Assembly: GCF_036350515.1 (NCBI RefSeq) | Contig: NZ_JAZDUE010000006.1 | Coordinates: forward strand, 213,709-277,708 | Length of the DNA: 64,000 nucleotides | Source of the DNA: Gordonia prachuapensis | GTDB taxonomy: Bacteria > Actinomycetota > Actinomycetes > Mycobacteriales > Mycobacteriaceae | Direction: 5' to 3' | Shown: positions 8,151 through 16,888 of the stretch, in pieces | Layout: each line of letters opens with the position of its first letter | How positions within the stretch are numbered: position 1 is the stretch's first letter | Position numbers and translations under genes: made by a program | Notes under the pieces: generated by a model | What the model was told of the DNA's origin: nothing | What the model saw: the letters and a program-made list of their open reading frames with translations, nothing else | Database searches by the model: none

Positions 8151-10964
8151 GTGACCGAACAGGCAGAGCACACGACGACCACCGGCGGCAACGGATCGCA
8201 GCCGGCCGGCACCGATGGCAACGACGAGAACCGGGTCCGCGTCATCAGGGAGGGTGTGGCGTCCTATCTGCCCGACACCGACCCCGAAGAGACCACCGAG
8301 TGGCTCGAATCGATGGATCAACTGATCGCTCACGCGGGCCCGTCCCGGGCCCGGTACCTGATGCTGCGCATGCTGGAGCGCGCCGGCGAGAAGCAGGTCT
8401 CCATCCCGTCACTGACCTCCACCGACTACGTCAACACCATCACCACCGAGGTCGAACCCGAGTTCCCCGGCGACGAGGCACTCGAACGCCGTTTCCGTCG
8501 CATCCTCCGCTGGAACGCCGCGATCATGGTGCACCGCGCGCAGCGTCCGGGTGTCGGGGTCGGCGGCCACATCTCCACCTACGCGTCCTCGGCCACCCTG
8601 TACGAGGTCGGGTTCAACCATTTCTTCCGCGGACTCGATCACCCCGGCGGCGGCGACCACATCTTCATCCAGGGCCACGCTGCGCCCGGCATCTATGCCC
8701 GCGCATTCCTCGAGGGCCGCATCGACGAGTCCCGCATGGACGGATTCCGGCAGGAACACAGCCACGCCGGAATGGGCGGTGGACTGCCCTCGTATCCGCA
8801 TCCACGGCTCATGCCGGACTTCTGGCAGTTCCCGACGGTGTCGATGGGCATCGGTCCGATGAACGCGATCTATCAGGCTCGCTTCAACCACTATCTGCAC
8901 GACCGTGGCATCAAGGACACCTCGGACCAGCACGTGTGGGCGTTCCTCGGCGACGGCGAGATGGACGAACCGGAGTCGCGCGGCTTCGCGAGCTTCGCGG
9001 CGACCGAAGGCCTCGACAACCTGACCTTCGTCATCAACTGCAACCTGCAGCGCCTCGACGGCCCGGTCCGCGGCAACGGCAAGATCATCCAGGAACTCGA
9101 GTCGTTCTTCCGCGGCGCCGGCTGGAACGTGATCAAGGTGATCTGGGGCCGTGAGTGGGACAAGCTGTTCTACGGCGACCACGAGGGCGCCCTGGTCAAC
9201 CTGATGAACTCGACCCCGGACGGCGACTTCCAGACCTACCGGGCCAACGACGGTGCCTTCATACGCGAACACTTCTTCAACCGCGACCCGCGGACGAAGG
9301 AACTCGTCAAGGACATGACCGATGCCCAGATCTGGGAGATGAAGCGCGGTGGTCACGACTACCGCAAGGTGCACGCCGCCTATGCCGCGGCGGTCGCCCA
9401 CAAGGGCCAGCCGACGGTGATCCTGGCGCACACCATCAAGGGCTACCTGCTGGGCACGCACTTCGAGGGCCGCAACGCCACCCACCAGATGAAGAAGCTG
9501 ACCCTCGACGACCTCAAGGCGTTCCGGGACAACAACCGCATCCCGATCAGCGACGAAGAGCTCGACAAGGACCCGTACCTGCCGCCCTACTACAACCCCG
9601 GCCGCGATTCCGAAGAGGTCCAGTACATGCTGGAGCGCCGCAAGGAGCTCGGCGGCTCGCTGCCCGCGCGGCGCACCAAGTCGAAGGTCCTGCGTCCCGA
9701 TGTCAGCAGGGCACTCAAGACGTCGGGCAAGGGTTCGGGCAAACAGCAGGTCGCGACCACCATGGCACTGGTCCGCATCTTCAAGGACCTGTTGCGCGAC
9801 AAGGAGATCGGCCATCGCATCGTCCCGATCATCCCCGACGAGGCGCGCACCTTCGGCATGGACTCGTGGTTCCCGAGCCTCAAGATCTACAACCGCAACG
9901 GGCAGCTGTACACGTCGGTCGACGCCGAGTTGATGCTGGCCTACAAGGAGAGCTCCGAGGGCCAGATCCTCCACGAGGGCATCAACGAGGCCGGTTCGGC
10001 CGGTTCGTTCGCCGCTGTCGGCTCGTCCTACTCCACCCACGACGAGCCGATGATCCCGCTCTACATCTTCTATTCGATGTTCGGCTTCCAGCGCACCGGT
10101 GACAGCTTCTGGGCGGCGTCGGATCAGATGGCCCGCGGGTTCGCCATCGGCGCGACAGCCGGTCGCACCACCCTGACCGGTGAAGGCCTGCAGCACGCCG
10201 ACGGCCACTCGTTGCTGCTCGCGGCGACCAACCCCGCTGTGGTGTCCTACGATCCGGCCTTCGCGTTCGAACTGGGGCACATCATCGCCAACGGGCTCGA
10301 GCGGATGTACGGCGAGAACCCGGAGAACATCTACTACTACCTGACGGTGTACAACGAGCCGATCAGCCAGCCGGCCGAACCCGAGAACCTCGATGTCACC
10401 GGCCTCCTCAAGGGCATCTATCGGTTCCAGCAGGCACCGGACGGCAAGCAGTTCTACGCCAACATCCTGGTCTCCGGGGTGACGATGCCCGACGCGTTGC
10501 GCGCCGCGGAGATGCTGGCCGACGAGTGGAACGTGGGTGCCAACGTGTTCTCGGTGACCTCGTGGAGCGAGCTGGCCCGAGACGGCATCGAGTCCGACCG
10601 GCTGGCGCTGCGCGAACCGAACACCGCGAATCCGCGGCCGTATCTGACCGACGTGCTCGCACAGACGGTCGGGCCCTCGATCGGCGTGAGCGACTTCATG
10701 CGGGGTGTGCAGGAACAGATCCGCGCCTACGTCCCGGGCACCTACCTGACCCTGGGCACCGACGGGTTCGGTTTCTCCGACACCCGGCCGGCCGCGCGGC
10801 GCTTCTTCAACGTCGATGCCGAGTCGATCGTCGTCGGGGTGCTGGTGGGCCTGGCCCGCGACGGGAACATCCCGTTCACGGTCGCGCAGGAGGCGGCCGA
10901 CAAGTACCAGATCACCGACGTCTCGGCTGCTCCCGAGCAGACCAGCGACCCCGGCGTCGCCTGA
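8151..10964 (+). CDS. aceE: pyruvate dehydrogenase E1 component
   Basis: Homodimeric-type pyruvate dehydrogenase E1, 937 residues. It decarboxylates pyruvate with thiamine diphosphate and acetylates the lipoyl domain of E2, feeding acetyl-CoA to the TCA cycle and fatty acid synthesis. The thiamine motif starts with GDGEMDEPESRGF near residue 267 and runs to the Asn-rich FVINCNLQRLDGPVRGN. HTIKGYLLG, GRTTLTGEGLQHADGHS and YDPAFAFELGHI are further E1 signatures. The GTG at 8151 has a GGGAG site about ten bases upstream; the open frame extends upstream to 7995 but that part is unlike the family. A 13-bp hairpin follows. Its position ahead of mabR and the FAS-II operon matches Rv2241. Confidence 0.95.
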   Translation: MTEQAEHTTTTGGNGSQPAGTDGNDENRVRVIREGVASYLPDTDPEETTEWLESMDQLIAHAGPSRARYLMLRMLERAGEKQVSIPSLTSTDYVNTITTEVEPEFPGDEALERRFRRILRWNAAIMVHRAQRPGVGVGGHISTYASSATLYEVGFNHFFRGLDHPGGGDHIFIQGHAAPGIYARAFLEGRIDESRMDGFRQEHSHAGMGGGLPSYPHPRLMPDFWQFPTVSMGIGPMNAIYQARFNHYLHDRGIKDTSDQHVWAFLGDGEMDEPESRGFASFAATEGLDNLTFVINCNLQRLDGPVRGNGKIIQELESFFRGAGWNVIKVIWGREWDKLFYGDHEGALVNLMNSTPDGDFQTYRANDGAFIREHFFNRDPRTKELVKDMTDAQIWEMKRGGHDYRKVHAAYAAAVAHKGQPTVILAHTIKGYLLGTHFEGRNATHQMKKLTLDDLKAFRDNNRIPISDEELDKDPYLPPYYNPGRDSEEVQYMLERRKELGGSLPARRTKSKVLRPDVSRALKTSGKGSGKQQVATTMALVRIFKDLLRDKEIGHRIVPIIPDEARTFGMDSWFPSLKIYNRNGQLYTSVDAELMLAYKESSEGQILHEGINEAGSAGSFAAVGSSYSTHDEPMIPLYIFYSMFGFQRTGDSFWAASDQMARGFAIGATAGRTTLTGEGLQHADGHSLLLAATNPAVVSYDPAFAFELGHIIANGLERMYGENPENIYYYLTVYNEPISQPAEPENLDVTGLLKGIYRFQQAPDGKQFYANILVSGVTMPDALRAAEMLADEWNVGANVFSVTSWSELARDGIESDRLALREPNTANPRPYLTDVLAQTVGPSIGVSDFMRGVQEQIRAYVPGTYLTLGTDGFGFSDTRPAARRFFNVDAESIVVGVLVGLARDGNIPFTVAQEAADKYQITDVSAAPEQTSDPGVA

Positions 10965-10975
10965 CCTCCTCCGTT

Positions 10976-11005
10976 CCGCGTGACCATCGGTGGATGGTCA
11001 CGCGG
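10976..11005 (+). terminator. aceE terminator
   Basis: Perfect 13-bp stem CCGCGTGACCATC / GATGGTCACGCGG with loop GGTG, twelve bases after the aceE stop and 23 bases before the mabR start. It probably separates the aceE transcript from mabR. Confidence 0.75.
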
Positions 11006-11028
11006 GACCGGAGGCATAGATTGAAAAG

Positions 11029-12291
11029 GTGACCGACGCCCCGCTGAACCCAGAGCCACCACCCGCCGATGTGTTCGGCGAGCGGGGAGCGCATGTCCCC
11101 GCGCCGGCGACCGTGCACGACGCACTCCCCGACACGTTGCTGCGCCGGGTGAAGCAGTACAGCGGCCGGTTGGCCACCGAGGCCGTGCACTCGATGCAGG
11201 ACCAGCTGCCGTACTTCGGCGACCTCGATGCCGCCCAGCGCGCGAGCGTGCAACTGGTGGTCCAGACGGCGGTGGTCAACTTCGTCGAGTGGATTCAGGA
11301 CCCCGAGGGCAACGTCAAGTTCACGGTGCAGGCGTTTCAGGTGGTGCCGCAGGACCTGGCCCGGCGCATCACCCTGCTGCAGACCGTCGAGATGGTCCGC
11401 GTCGCGATGGAGTTCTTCGAGAAGTGGTTGCCGCTACTCGCCCGCAACGACGCGCAGCTGCGGGCGCTGACCGAGTCGGTGTTGCGCTACGGCCGTGAGA
11501 TCGGGTTCGCCGCGGCGTCCATCTACGCGTCGGCTGCCGAGTCACGTGGTGCGTGGGATTCGCGCCTGGAGGCGCTCGTCGTCGACGCGGTGGTGCGCGG
11601 CGACACCGGCCCGCAGCTCCTGTCCCGCGCCGCGGCACTCAACTGGGATTCCGATGCACCCGCAACCGTCATCGTCGGCGCTCCCCCGCCGGAACAGAAC
11701 GTCTCGGTGCCGTTGGCCATCCACAACACCGCCAAGCAGCACGACCGCTCCGCGTTGTCGGTGGTACAGGGCAAGTTCCTCGTCGCGATCGTCAGCGGGA
11801 CCATCCGGCCCACCGAGCGTTTCGTGACCGACCTGCTCAAGCACTTCGCCGACGGTCCGGTGGTGATCGGGCCGACGATGCCGAACCTCGGCAGCGCCTA
11901 CTCGAGCGCCAACGAGGCGATGTCGGGGATCTCGGCGGTGGCGGGCTGGCCGAACGCCCCGCGGCCGGTGCACAGCCTGGAGGTGCTGCCGGAGCGGGCA
12001 CTCAACGGCGACCAGACGGCGATGACGACGTTGCACGAGCTGTTGGTGCGTCCGCTGGCCAAGGGTGGCAGCACGCTGAATGCAACGCTCGAGGCATACC
12101 TGGACTCAGGTGGCTCAGTCGAGAGTTGTGCTCGTCTTCTGTATATACATCCAAATACCGTCCGTTACAGACTGAAAAAAGTTGCAGAAATCACAGGTCG
12201 CGATCCGACAAACCCTCGCGACGCGTATGTCCTGAGAGTCGCGGGCACTGTGGGTCGATTGACACACTTCCAAAACGAATCGCACTCATGA
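11029..12291 (+). CDS. mabR: PucR-type regulator of FAS-II genes (MabR)
   Basis: Transcription factor of 420 residues, orthologous by position and architecture to Rv2242 (MabR), which binds the fabD promoter and responds to long-chain acyl-CoA. A long N-terminal helical region (about 1-190) and a GGDEF-like/CdaR middle are followed by the C-terminal PucR helix-turn-helix ESCARLLYIHPNTVRYRLKK (about 373-392). The start is the GTG at 11029. From about base 12120 the third-position GC drops sharply: the helix-turn-helix codons include CTT CTG TAT ATA CAT CCA AAT and AAA AAA, unlike the rest of the gene. The low-GC stretch continues into the intergenic region. Confidence 0.88.
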   Translation: MTDAPLNPEPPPADVFGERGAHVPAPATVHDALPDTLLRRVKQYSGRLATEAVHSMQDQLPYFGDLDAAQRASVQLVVQTAVVNFVEWIQDPEGNVKFTVQAFQVVPQDLARRITLLQTVEMVRVAMEFFEKWLPLLARNDAQLRALTESVLRYGREIGFAAASIYASAAESRGAWDSRLEALVVDAVVRGDTGPQLLSRAAALNWDSDAPATVIVGAPPPEQNVSVPLAIHNTAKQHDRSALSVVQGKFLVAIVSGTIRPTERFVTDLLKHFADGPVVIGPTMPNLGSAYSSANEAMSGISAVAGWPNAPRPVHSLEVLPERALNGDQTAMTTLHELLVRPLAKGGSTLNATLEAYLDSGGSVESCARLLYIHPNTVRYRLKKVAEITGRDPTNPRDAYVLRVAGTVGRLTHFQNESHS

Positions 12292-12411
12292 GTCACACCA
12301 ATCACATCAGCCACAGTCCGTTCTAGACGTTTCCGCAGATCAACCCATTCAGAGCACAGTTTGGTAACGCATCTCGGAGTGATGACGAACCAGGTACCCC
12401 TTCGGTGAACT

Positions 12412-12430
12412 TTGTGGAAACCCCACAAAT
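12412..12430. promoter_or_regulatory. inverted repeat in the FAS-II promoter region, candidate MabR site
   Basis: TTTGTGG (12412-12418) and CCACAAA (12424-12430) form a perfect 7-bp inverted repeat, followed by another CCACAA at 12437-12442. It lies in the 204-base gap between mabR and fabD, about 65 bases before the fabD start. MabR is known to bind an inverted repeat in the fabD promoter of mycobacteria; assignment of this copy is inference. Nothing else in the gap looks coding. Confidence 0.45.
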
Positions 12431-12495
12431 CCACACCACAAGGTTCATGGGCCTCAACACCCACAAAACCCGCCCGGACGGTGTTCTCTGGTCAC

Positions 12496-13404
12496 GTGCT
12501 CACGATGCTTGCGCCCGGCCAGGGCTCTCAGACACCAGGGATGCTGACCACATGGTTGGAACTCGCGGGTGCGCGTGACCAACTCGCCACGTGGTCCAAA
12601 CTGACCCGCCTCGATCTCGAGCGGCTCGGCACCACCGCGACCGCGGAGGAGATCACCGATACCGCGGTGACTCAGCCGCTCGTCGTCGCCTCCGCGCTGC
12701 TCGCCTTCGACGAGCTGCACAAGCGGTCCGAACTGCCCGCGGACGCGATCGTCGCCGGCCACTCCGTCGGTGAGCTCGCGGCCGCCGCGATCACCGGGGT
12801 CATCAGCGCCGACGAGGCCGTCTCGCTGGCCGCGATCCGCGGCGCCGAGATGGCCAAGGCCTGTGCGCTCGAGCCCACCACCATGGCTGCCGTGCTCGGG
12901 GGCGACGAAGCCGAGGTGCTCGCCCGCCTCGACGAGCTCGACCTCGTCCCGGCCAACCGCAACGCCGCAGGCCAGATCGTGGCCGCCGGCAAGGTCGCGG
13001 CGATCGAGGAGCTCATCGCGAATCCGCCCGCCAAGGCCCGGATCCGCAAGCTCGCCGTCGCCGGCGCGTTCCACACGCGTTTCATGGCCCCGGCCCAGGA
13101 CGCCGTCGCCGAGGCGGCGGCCAACATCGTGCCCGCCGAGCCGGCGCGCACATTGCTCTCCAACTCCGACGGCCGACCGGTGACCAGCGGTGCCGACGCA
13201 CTGAACAAGCTCGTCGCCCAGGTGACGCAGCCGGTCCGCTGGGACCTGTGCTCGGCGTACATGCGCGAGCAGGCCACCACCGCCATCGTCGAACTGCCCC
13301 CGGCCGGGACCCTGGCGGGCATCGCGAAACGCGAGCTGAAGGGCACACCCACGCTCGCCCTCAAGGATCCCGACGGCCTCGACGCCATCACCGAACTTGG
13401 ATAG
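12496..13404 (+). CDS. fabD: malonyl-CoA:ACP transacylase
   Basis: Transfers malonyl from CoA to AcpM, supplying extender units for mycolate chain elongation by FAS-II. 302 residues. Family signature VLTMLAPGQGSQTPGML begins the protein, and the nucleophile is Ser90 in AGHSVGELAAA. Later come GAFHTRFM (catalytic His region) and VELPPAGTLAG. The GTG at 12496 aligns with the mycobacterial N-terminus; GTG 12481 and ATG 12505 are in-frame alternatives. First gene of the fabD-acpM-kasA-accD6 operon. The gap to acpM is 144 bases and has no obvious terminator. Confidence 0.93.
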   Translation: MLTMLAPGQGSQTPGMLTTWLELAGARDQLATWSKLTRLDLERLGTTATAEEITDTAVTQPLVVASALLAFDELHKRSELPADAIVAGHSVGELAAAAITGVISADEAVSLAAIRGAEMAKACALEPTTMAAVLGGDEAEVLARLDELDLVPANRNAAGQIVAAGKVAAIEELIANPPAKARIRKLAVAGAFHTRFMAPAQDAVAEAAANIVPAEPARTLLSNSDGRPVTSGADALNKLVAQVTQPVRWDLCSAYMREQATTAIVELPPAGTLAGIAKRELKGTPTLALKDPDGLDAITELG

Positions 13405-13548
13405 CGGTCACGGCGCCAGACCGTGACCCCCGGAAAACCGGTTCGCCGGTTGTCCAAGCCCTCGTGGGCGGGGTGCTCACGAGTGCTCCGGATCGAATAG
13501 AGCACTGCATTCGCAGAAGCATTGCACTACACAGAAGGGAACCACACA

Positions 13549-13854
13549 GTGGCTGCCACCCAGGAACAACTCATTGCCGGCATCGCCGAGATCATCGAGG
13601 AAGTCACCGGCATCGAGCCGTCCGAGGTGACCATGGAGAAGTCGTTCGTCGACGACCTGGACATCGACTCGCTGTCGATGGTCGAGATCGCTGTCCAGAC
13701 CGAGGACAAGTACGGCGTGAAGATCCCGGACGAGGATCTCGCCGGCCTGCGGACCGTGGGTGACGCCGTCGCCTACATCCAGAAGCTCGAGGCCGAGAAC
13801 CCCGAGGCCGCGGCTGCCATCCAGGCCCAGGTCGAGGCAGACAAGAACTCGTGA
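13549..13854 (+). CDS. acpM: meromycolate extension acyl carrier protein
   Basis: Acyl carrier protein of 101 residues that carries growing meromycolate chains in FAS-II. The phosphopantetheine serine is Ser41 in DDLDIDSLSMVEI. The C-terminal tail after residue 80 (EAENPEAAAAIQAQVEADKNS) is the extension typical of AcpM, somewhat shorter than in M. tuberculosis. The GTG at 13549 has an AGAAGGGA ribosome site about nine bases upstream. The stop overlaps the kasA start (GTGA). Confidence 0.95.
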   Translation: MAATQEQLIAGIAEIIEEVTGIEPSEVTMEKSFVDDLDIDSLSMVEIAVQTEDKYGVKIPDEDLAGLRTVGDAVAYIQKLEAENPEAAAAIQAQVEADKNS

Positions 13855-15122
13855 GCTCCCCGTCCCTCCGCGAATACTCCACGCTGGGCGGGAACTTCCC
13901 GAGCGTGGTGGTCACCTCGATGGTCGCCACCACGTCTCTGGGTGAGGACCTCGACAGCACGTGGAAGAATCTGCTTGCGGGTGGGTCGGGTATCCGGGAA
14001 CTCACCGATCCCTTCGTCACCCAGTACGGCGAACTGCCGTGCCGGGTCGGCGGACGCCTTCTGGCGGACCCGGCCGAAGAGGTCACCCGCGTCGAAGCAC
14101 GCCGTATGGCCTACGTCGAGCGCATCGCCCACGTGATGAGCAAGCGCCTGTGGGCCCACGCCGGCGAGCCCGAGGTCGACCCGGACCGCCTCGCGGTCGT
14201 GTTGGGCACCGGCCAGGGCGGCGGCGACGCGATGGTCGACGCCGTGAAGGCGATCGAGGAGTCCGGCAACTACCGCAAGGTCTCTCCGCTGGCCGTCTCG
14301 ATGGCGATGCCGAACGGACCCGCCGCGGTCGTCGGACTCAACGTCGGCGCGCGTGCCGGTGTGATCACCCCCGTCTCGGCGTGTTCGTCGGGTGCCGAGG
14401 CGATCGCACACGCGTGGCGGCACATCGTCATGGGCGACGCGGACATGGTGGTGACCGGCGGTGTGGAAGGACACATCGACGCGATCCCGATCGCCGCGTT
14501 CTCGATGATGCGGGCGATGAGCACGCGCAACGACGATCCGGCCGGCGCGTCGCGTCCGTTCGACAAGGATCGCGACGGATTCGTGTTCGGTGAGGCCGCC
14601 GCGATGCTCGTGCTGGAACGTGAGGAGCATGCCCGTGCCCGTGGCGCGCACATCCATGCGCGTGTCCTCGGTGCAGGCATCACGTCCGACGGCTTCCATC
14701 TGGTCGCCCCTGACCCCAGTGGCCAGGGCAACGCACGGGCGATGACCCGCGCGATCCAGACGGCCGGGCTCACCAAGGCCGACATCACCCATGTCAACGC
14801 GCACGCCACGGCGACACCGATCGGTGACACCGCCGAGGCCGTGGGCATCAACATGGCCGTCGGTCAGCACGCAGCGGTCTATGCGCCGAAGTCGGCGCTG
14901 GGTCACTCCATCGGCGCAGTCGGGGCGCTGGAGTCGGTCCTGACCATCAAGAGCGTGGAGGAGGGGGTCATCCCGCCGACGCTCAACCTGGAGAACCAGG
15001 ACCCCGAATGTGATGTCGACGTCGTGCACGGTGAGGCCCGCTACGGGCAGATCGACTACGCGTTGAGCAACTCGTTCGGGTTCGGTGGGCACAACGTGGC
15101 GCTCACCTTCGGTCGCTACTGA
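13851..15122 (+). CDS. kasA: beta-ketoacyl-ACP synthase (KasA type)
   Basis: Condensing enzyme of FAS-II, 423 residues, joining malonyl-AcpM to the acyl chain. The catalytic set is complete: Cys178 (VSACSSGAEA), His318 (VNAHATATPIGD), Lys347 and His352 (PKSALGHSIGAVGA). These lie at a constant offset of seven from M. tuberculosis KasA, so the N-terminus is slightly longer. Starts at GTG 13851, overlapping acpM by four bases. In M. tuberculosis a second synthase, kasB, follows; here accD6 comes next, so a single KAS serves this operon. KasA-like identity is inferred from position. Confidence 0.93.
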   Translation: MSSPSLREYSTLGGNFPSVVVTSMVATTSLGEDLDSTWKNLLAGGSGIRELTDPFVTQYGELPCRVGGRLLADPAEEVTRVEARRMAYVERIAHVMSKRLWAHAGEPEVDPDRLAVVLGTGQGGGDAMVDAVKAIEESGNYRKVSPLAVSMAMPNGPAAVVGLNVGARAGVITPVSACSSGAEAIAHAWRHIVMGDADMVVTGGVEGHIDAIPIAAFSMMRAMSTRNDDPAGASRPFDKDRDGFVFGEAAAMLVLEREEHARARGAHIHARVLGAGITSDGFHLVAPDPSGQGNARAMTRAIQTAGLTKADITHVNAHATATPIGDTAEAVGINMAVGQHAAVYAPKSALGHSIGAVGALESVLTIKSVEEGVIPPTLNLENQDPECDVDVVHGEARYGQIDYALSNSFGFGGHNVALTFGRY

Positions 15123-15148
15123 CGCACCCGACACCACAGGAGACCCCG

Positions 15149-16600
15149 TTGACCACATTGGCTCCCATCACCGGCCGTGAGGAGGCAGCGGATCCCCGGG
15201 ATCCGTTGCTGCGGTTGACCAACTTCTTCGACGAAGGGACCGTCTCGCTGCTGCACACCCGCGACAAGTCGGGCGTGCAGGCGGCGATCGGTCTGGTCGA
15301 CGGCGTACGGACGGTCTCCTATTGCACCGATGGCACCGTGATGGGCGGTGCCATGGGTGTGGTGGGGTGCGCGCATATCGTGAATGCGATCGACACCGCC
15401 ATCACCGAGCAGGCCCCCGTCGTCGGGATCTGGCATTCCGGTGGCGCCCGCCTGGCCGAGGGTGTCGAAGCCCTGCACGCGGTCGGCGGCGTGTTCGAGG
15501 CGATGGTGCGGGCCTCCGGCTACGTACCGCAGATCTCGGTGGTCGTCGGCTTCGCGGCCGGCGGAGCCGCCTACGGCCCGGCGCTGACCGACGTGGTGAT
15601 CATGGCCCCCGCCGGCCGTGTGTTCGTCACCGGGCCGGACGTGGTCAAGAGCGTCACCGGCGAATCGGTGGACATGGAGACGCTCGGCGGTCCCCACACC
15701 CACGGCAAGAAGTCGGGCGTCAGCCACATCACCGCGGACTCCGAACCGGACGCCTACTGGCGTGCTCGCCGCCTGGTGTCGACGTTCAGCAGGCAGGGCC
15801 ATTTCAACCGTGAGCAGGCCGAGGCGGGCGACACCGATCTCAAAGCCCTGCTGCCGGAATCGAATCGGCGCGCCTACGACGTGCACCCCGTCGTCGAGCA
15901 TCTCCTCGACACCCAGCTCGCCGCCGACCACGAGACCGAGATCTCCAGTTTTGAAGAGCTGCAGGCGAAGTGGGCGCCGAACATCGTCGTCGGCTTCGGC
16001 CGGCTGGCCGGCCGCAGCGTCGGCGTGATCGCCAACAATCCACTGCGCATGGGCGGGTGCCTCAACTCCGAGAGTGCCGAGAAGGCGTCCCGATTCGTCC
16101 GCCTGTGCGATGCGTTCGGTATCCCGTTGATCGTCATCACCGATGTGCCGGGCTATCTGCCCGGCGTCGGACAGGAATGGAACGGCGTGGTCCGCCGCGG
16201 GGCGAAGCTGTTGCACGCCTTCGCCGAGTGCACCGTCCCACGAATCACCTTGGTGACCCGAAAGATCTACGGCGGCGCCTACATCGCGATGAACTCCCGC
16301 GCGCTCGGCGCGACGGCGGTGTTCGCCTGGCCCGGCTCCGAGGTCGCCGTCATGGGCGCCAAGGCCGCGGTCGGCATCCTGCACAAGAAGGCCCTGGCCG
16401 CAGCACCGGACGATGAGCGCGAGGCCCTGCACGACCGCCTGGCCGCCGAACACGAGGCGATCGCCGGTGGTGTGGGCCGCGCCCAGTCGATCGGCGTGGT
16501 CGACGACGTGATCGACCCCGCCACCACGCGCAGCCGCATCGCCGAGGCGCTCGCCGCCGCCCCCGCGCGTCGCGGTCGGCACAAGAACATTCCGCTCTGA
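15149..16600 (+). CDS. accD6: acyl-CoA carboxylase carboxyltransferase subunit (AccD6)
   Basis: Beta subunit of acetyl/propionyl-CoA carboxylase, 483 residues, making malonyl-CoA for the FAS-II operon in which it lies. Crotonase-fold signatures: GIWHSGGARLAEG and FAAGGAAYGPALTD in the N domain (CoA binding and oxyanion hole), and TDVPGYLPGVGQE with RKIYGGAYIAMNSR in the C domain (biotin side). Starts with TTG at 15149 preceded by CACAGGAGA. Last gene of the operon; a family-A hairpin repeat follows and may end transcription. The partner AccA3 is encoded elsewhere. Confidence 0.95.
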   Translation: MTTLAPITGREEAADPRDPLLRLTNFFDEGTVSLLHTRDKSGVQAAIGLVDGVRTVSYCTDGTVMGGAMGVVGCAHIVNAIDTAITEQAPVVGIWHSGGARLAEGVEALHAVGGVFEAMVRASGYVPQISVVVGFAAGGAAYGPALTDVVIMAPAGRVFVTGPDVVKSVTGESVDMETLGGPHTHGKKSGVSHITADSEPDAYWRARRLVSTFSRQGHFNREQAEAGDTDLKALLPESNRRAYDVHPVVEHLLDTQLAADHETEISSFEELQAKWAPNIVVGFGRLAGRSVGVIANNPLRMGGCLNSESAEKASRFVRLCDAFGIPLIVITDVPGYLPGVGQEWNGVVRRGAKLLHAFAECTVPRITLVTRKIYGGAYIAMNSRALGATAVFAWPGSEVAVMGAKAAVGILHKKALAAAPDDEREALHDRLAAEHEAIAGGVGRAQSIGVVDDVIDPATTRSRIAEALAAAPARRGRHKNIPL

Positions 16601-16606
16601 CCGGGT

Positions 16607-16880
16607 CCTCCCGGTCCCTGAGGAACCCCATAGCGCCCCACCGCCGATCGAGTGTCCCGCGTGGTCGAGTCACCGGAGCGCCCCACCGCCGATCGAGTAG
16701 CCCGGAGCGCTAGCGGAGGGCGTATCGAGATCACCTGCCCGTACCGAGATCTCGATACGGCTCCTCGCTGCCGCTCGTCACCTACTCGATCAGCGAGAGG
16801 TTGCCGTACCCACGCGTGAGCGAGAGGTTGCCGTGCCCACGCGTCAGCGAGATGTCGCCGTGCCTTCGCGATCAGCAGAG
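16607..16880. repeat. intergenic hairpin repeat, family A (with a family-B fragment)
   Basis: Two CGCCCCACCGCCGATCGAG direct copies (about 16640-16700) lead into an inverted repeat GTATCGAGAT (16722-16731) / ATCTCGATAC (16749-16758), then CTCGTCACCTACTCGATCAGCG. Three further degenerate units (GCGAGAGGTTGCCGTRCCCACGCG) follow to about 16865. A CCCTGAGGAACCCC fragment at 16617-16630 resembles family B. It lies between accD6 and the convergent DUF3145 gene, so it could act as a bidirectional terminator. Confidence 0.8.
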
Positions 16881-16888
16881 GTGTGTCG

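Noticed and set aside
8409..10280. Long open frame (over 600 codons) on the minus strand opposite aceE
   Set aside because: It is exactly antisense to a well-conserved gene; in GC-rich DNA the opposite frame stays open by codon bias. The product is rich in Arg, Gly and Val and has no family signature.
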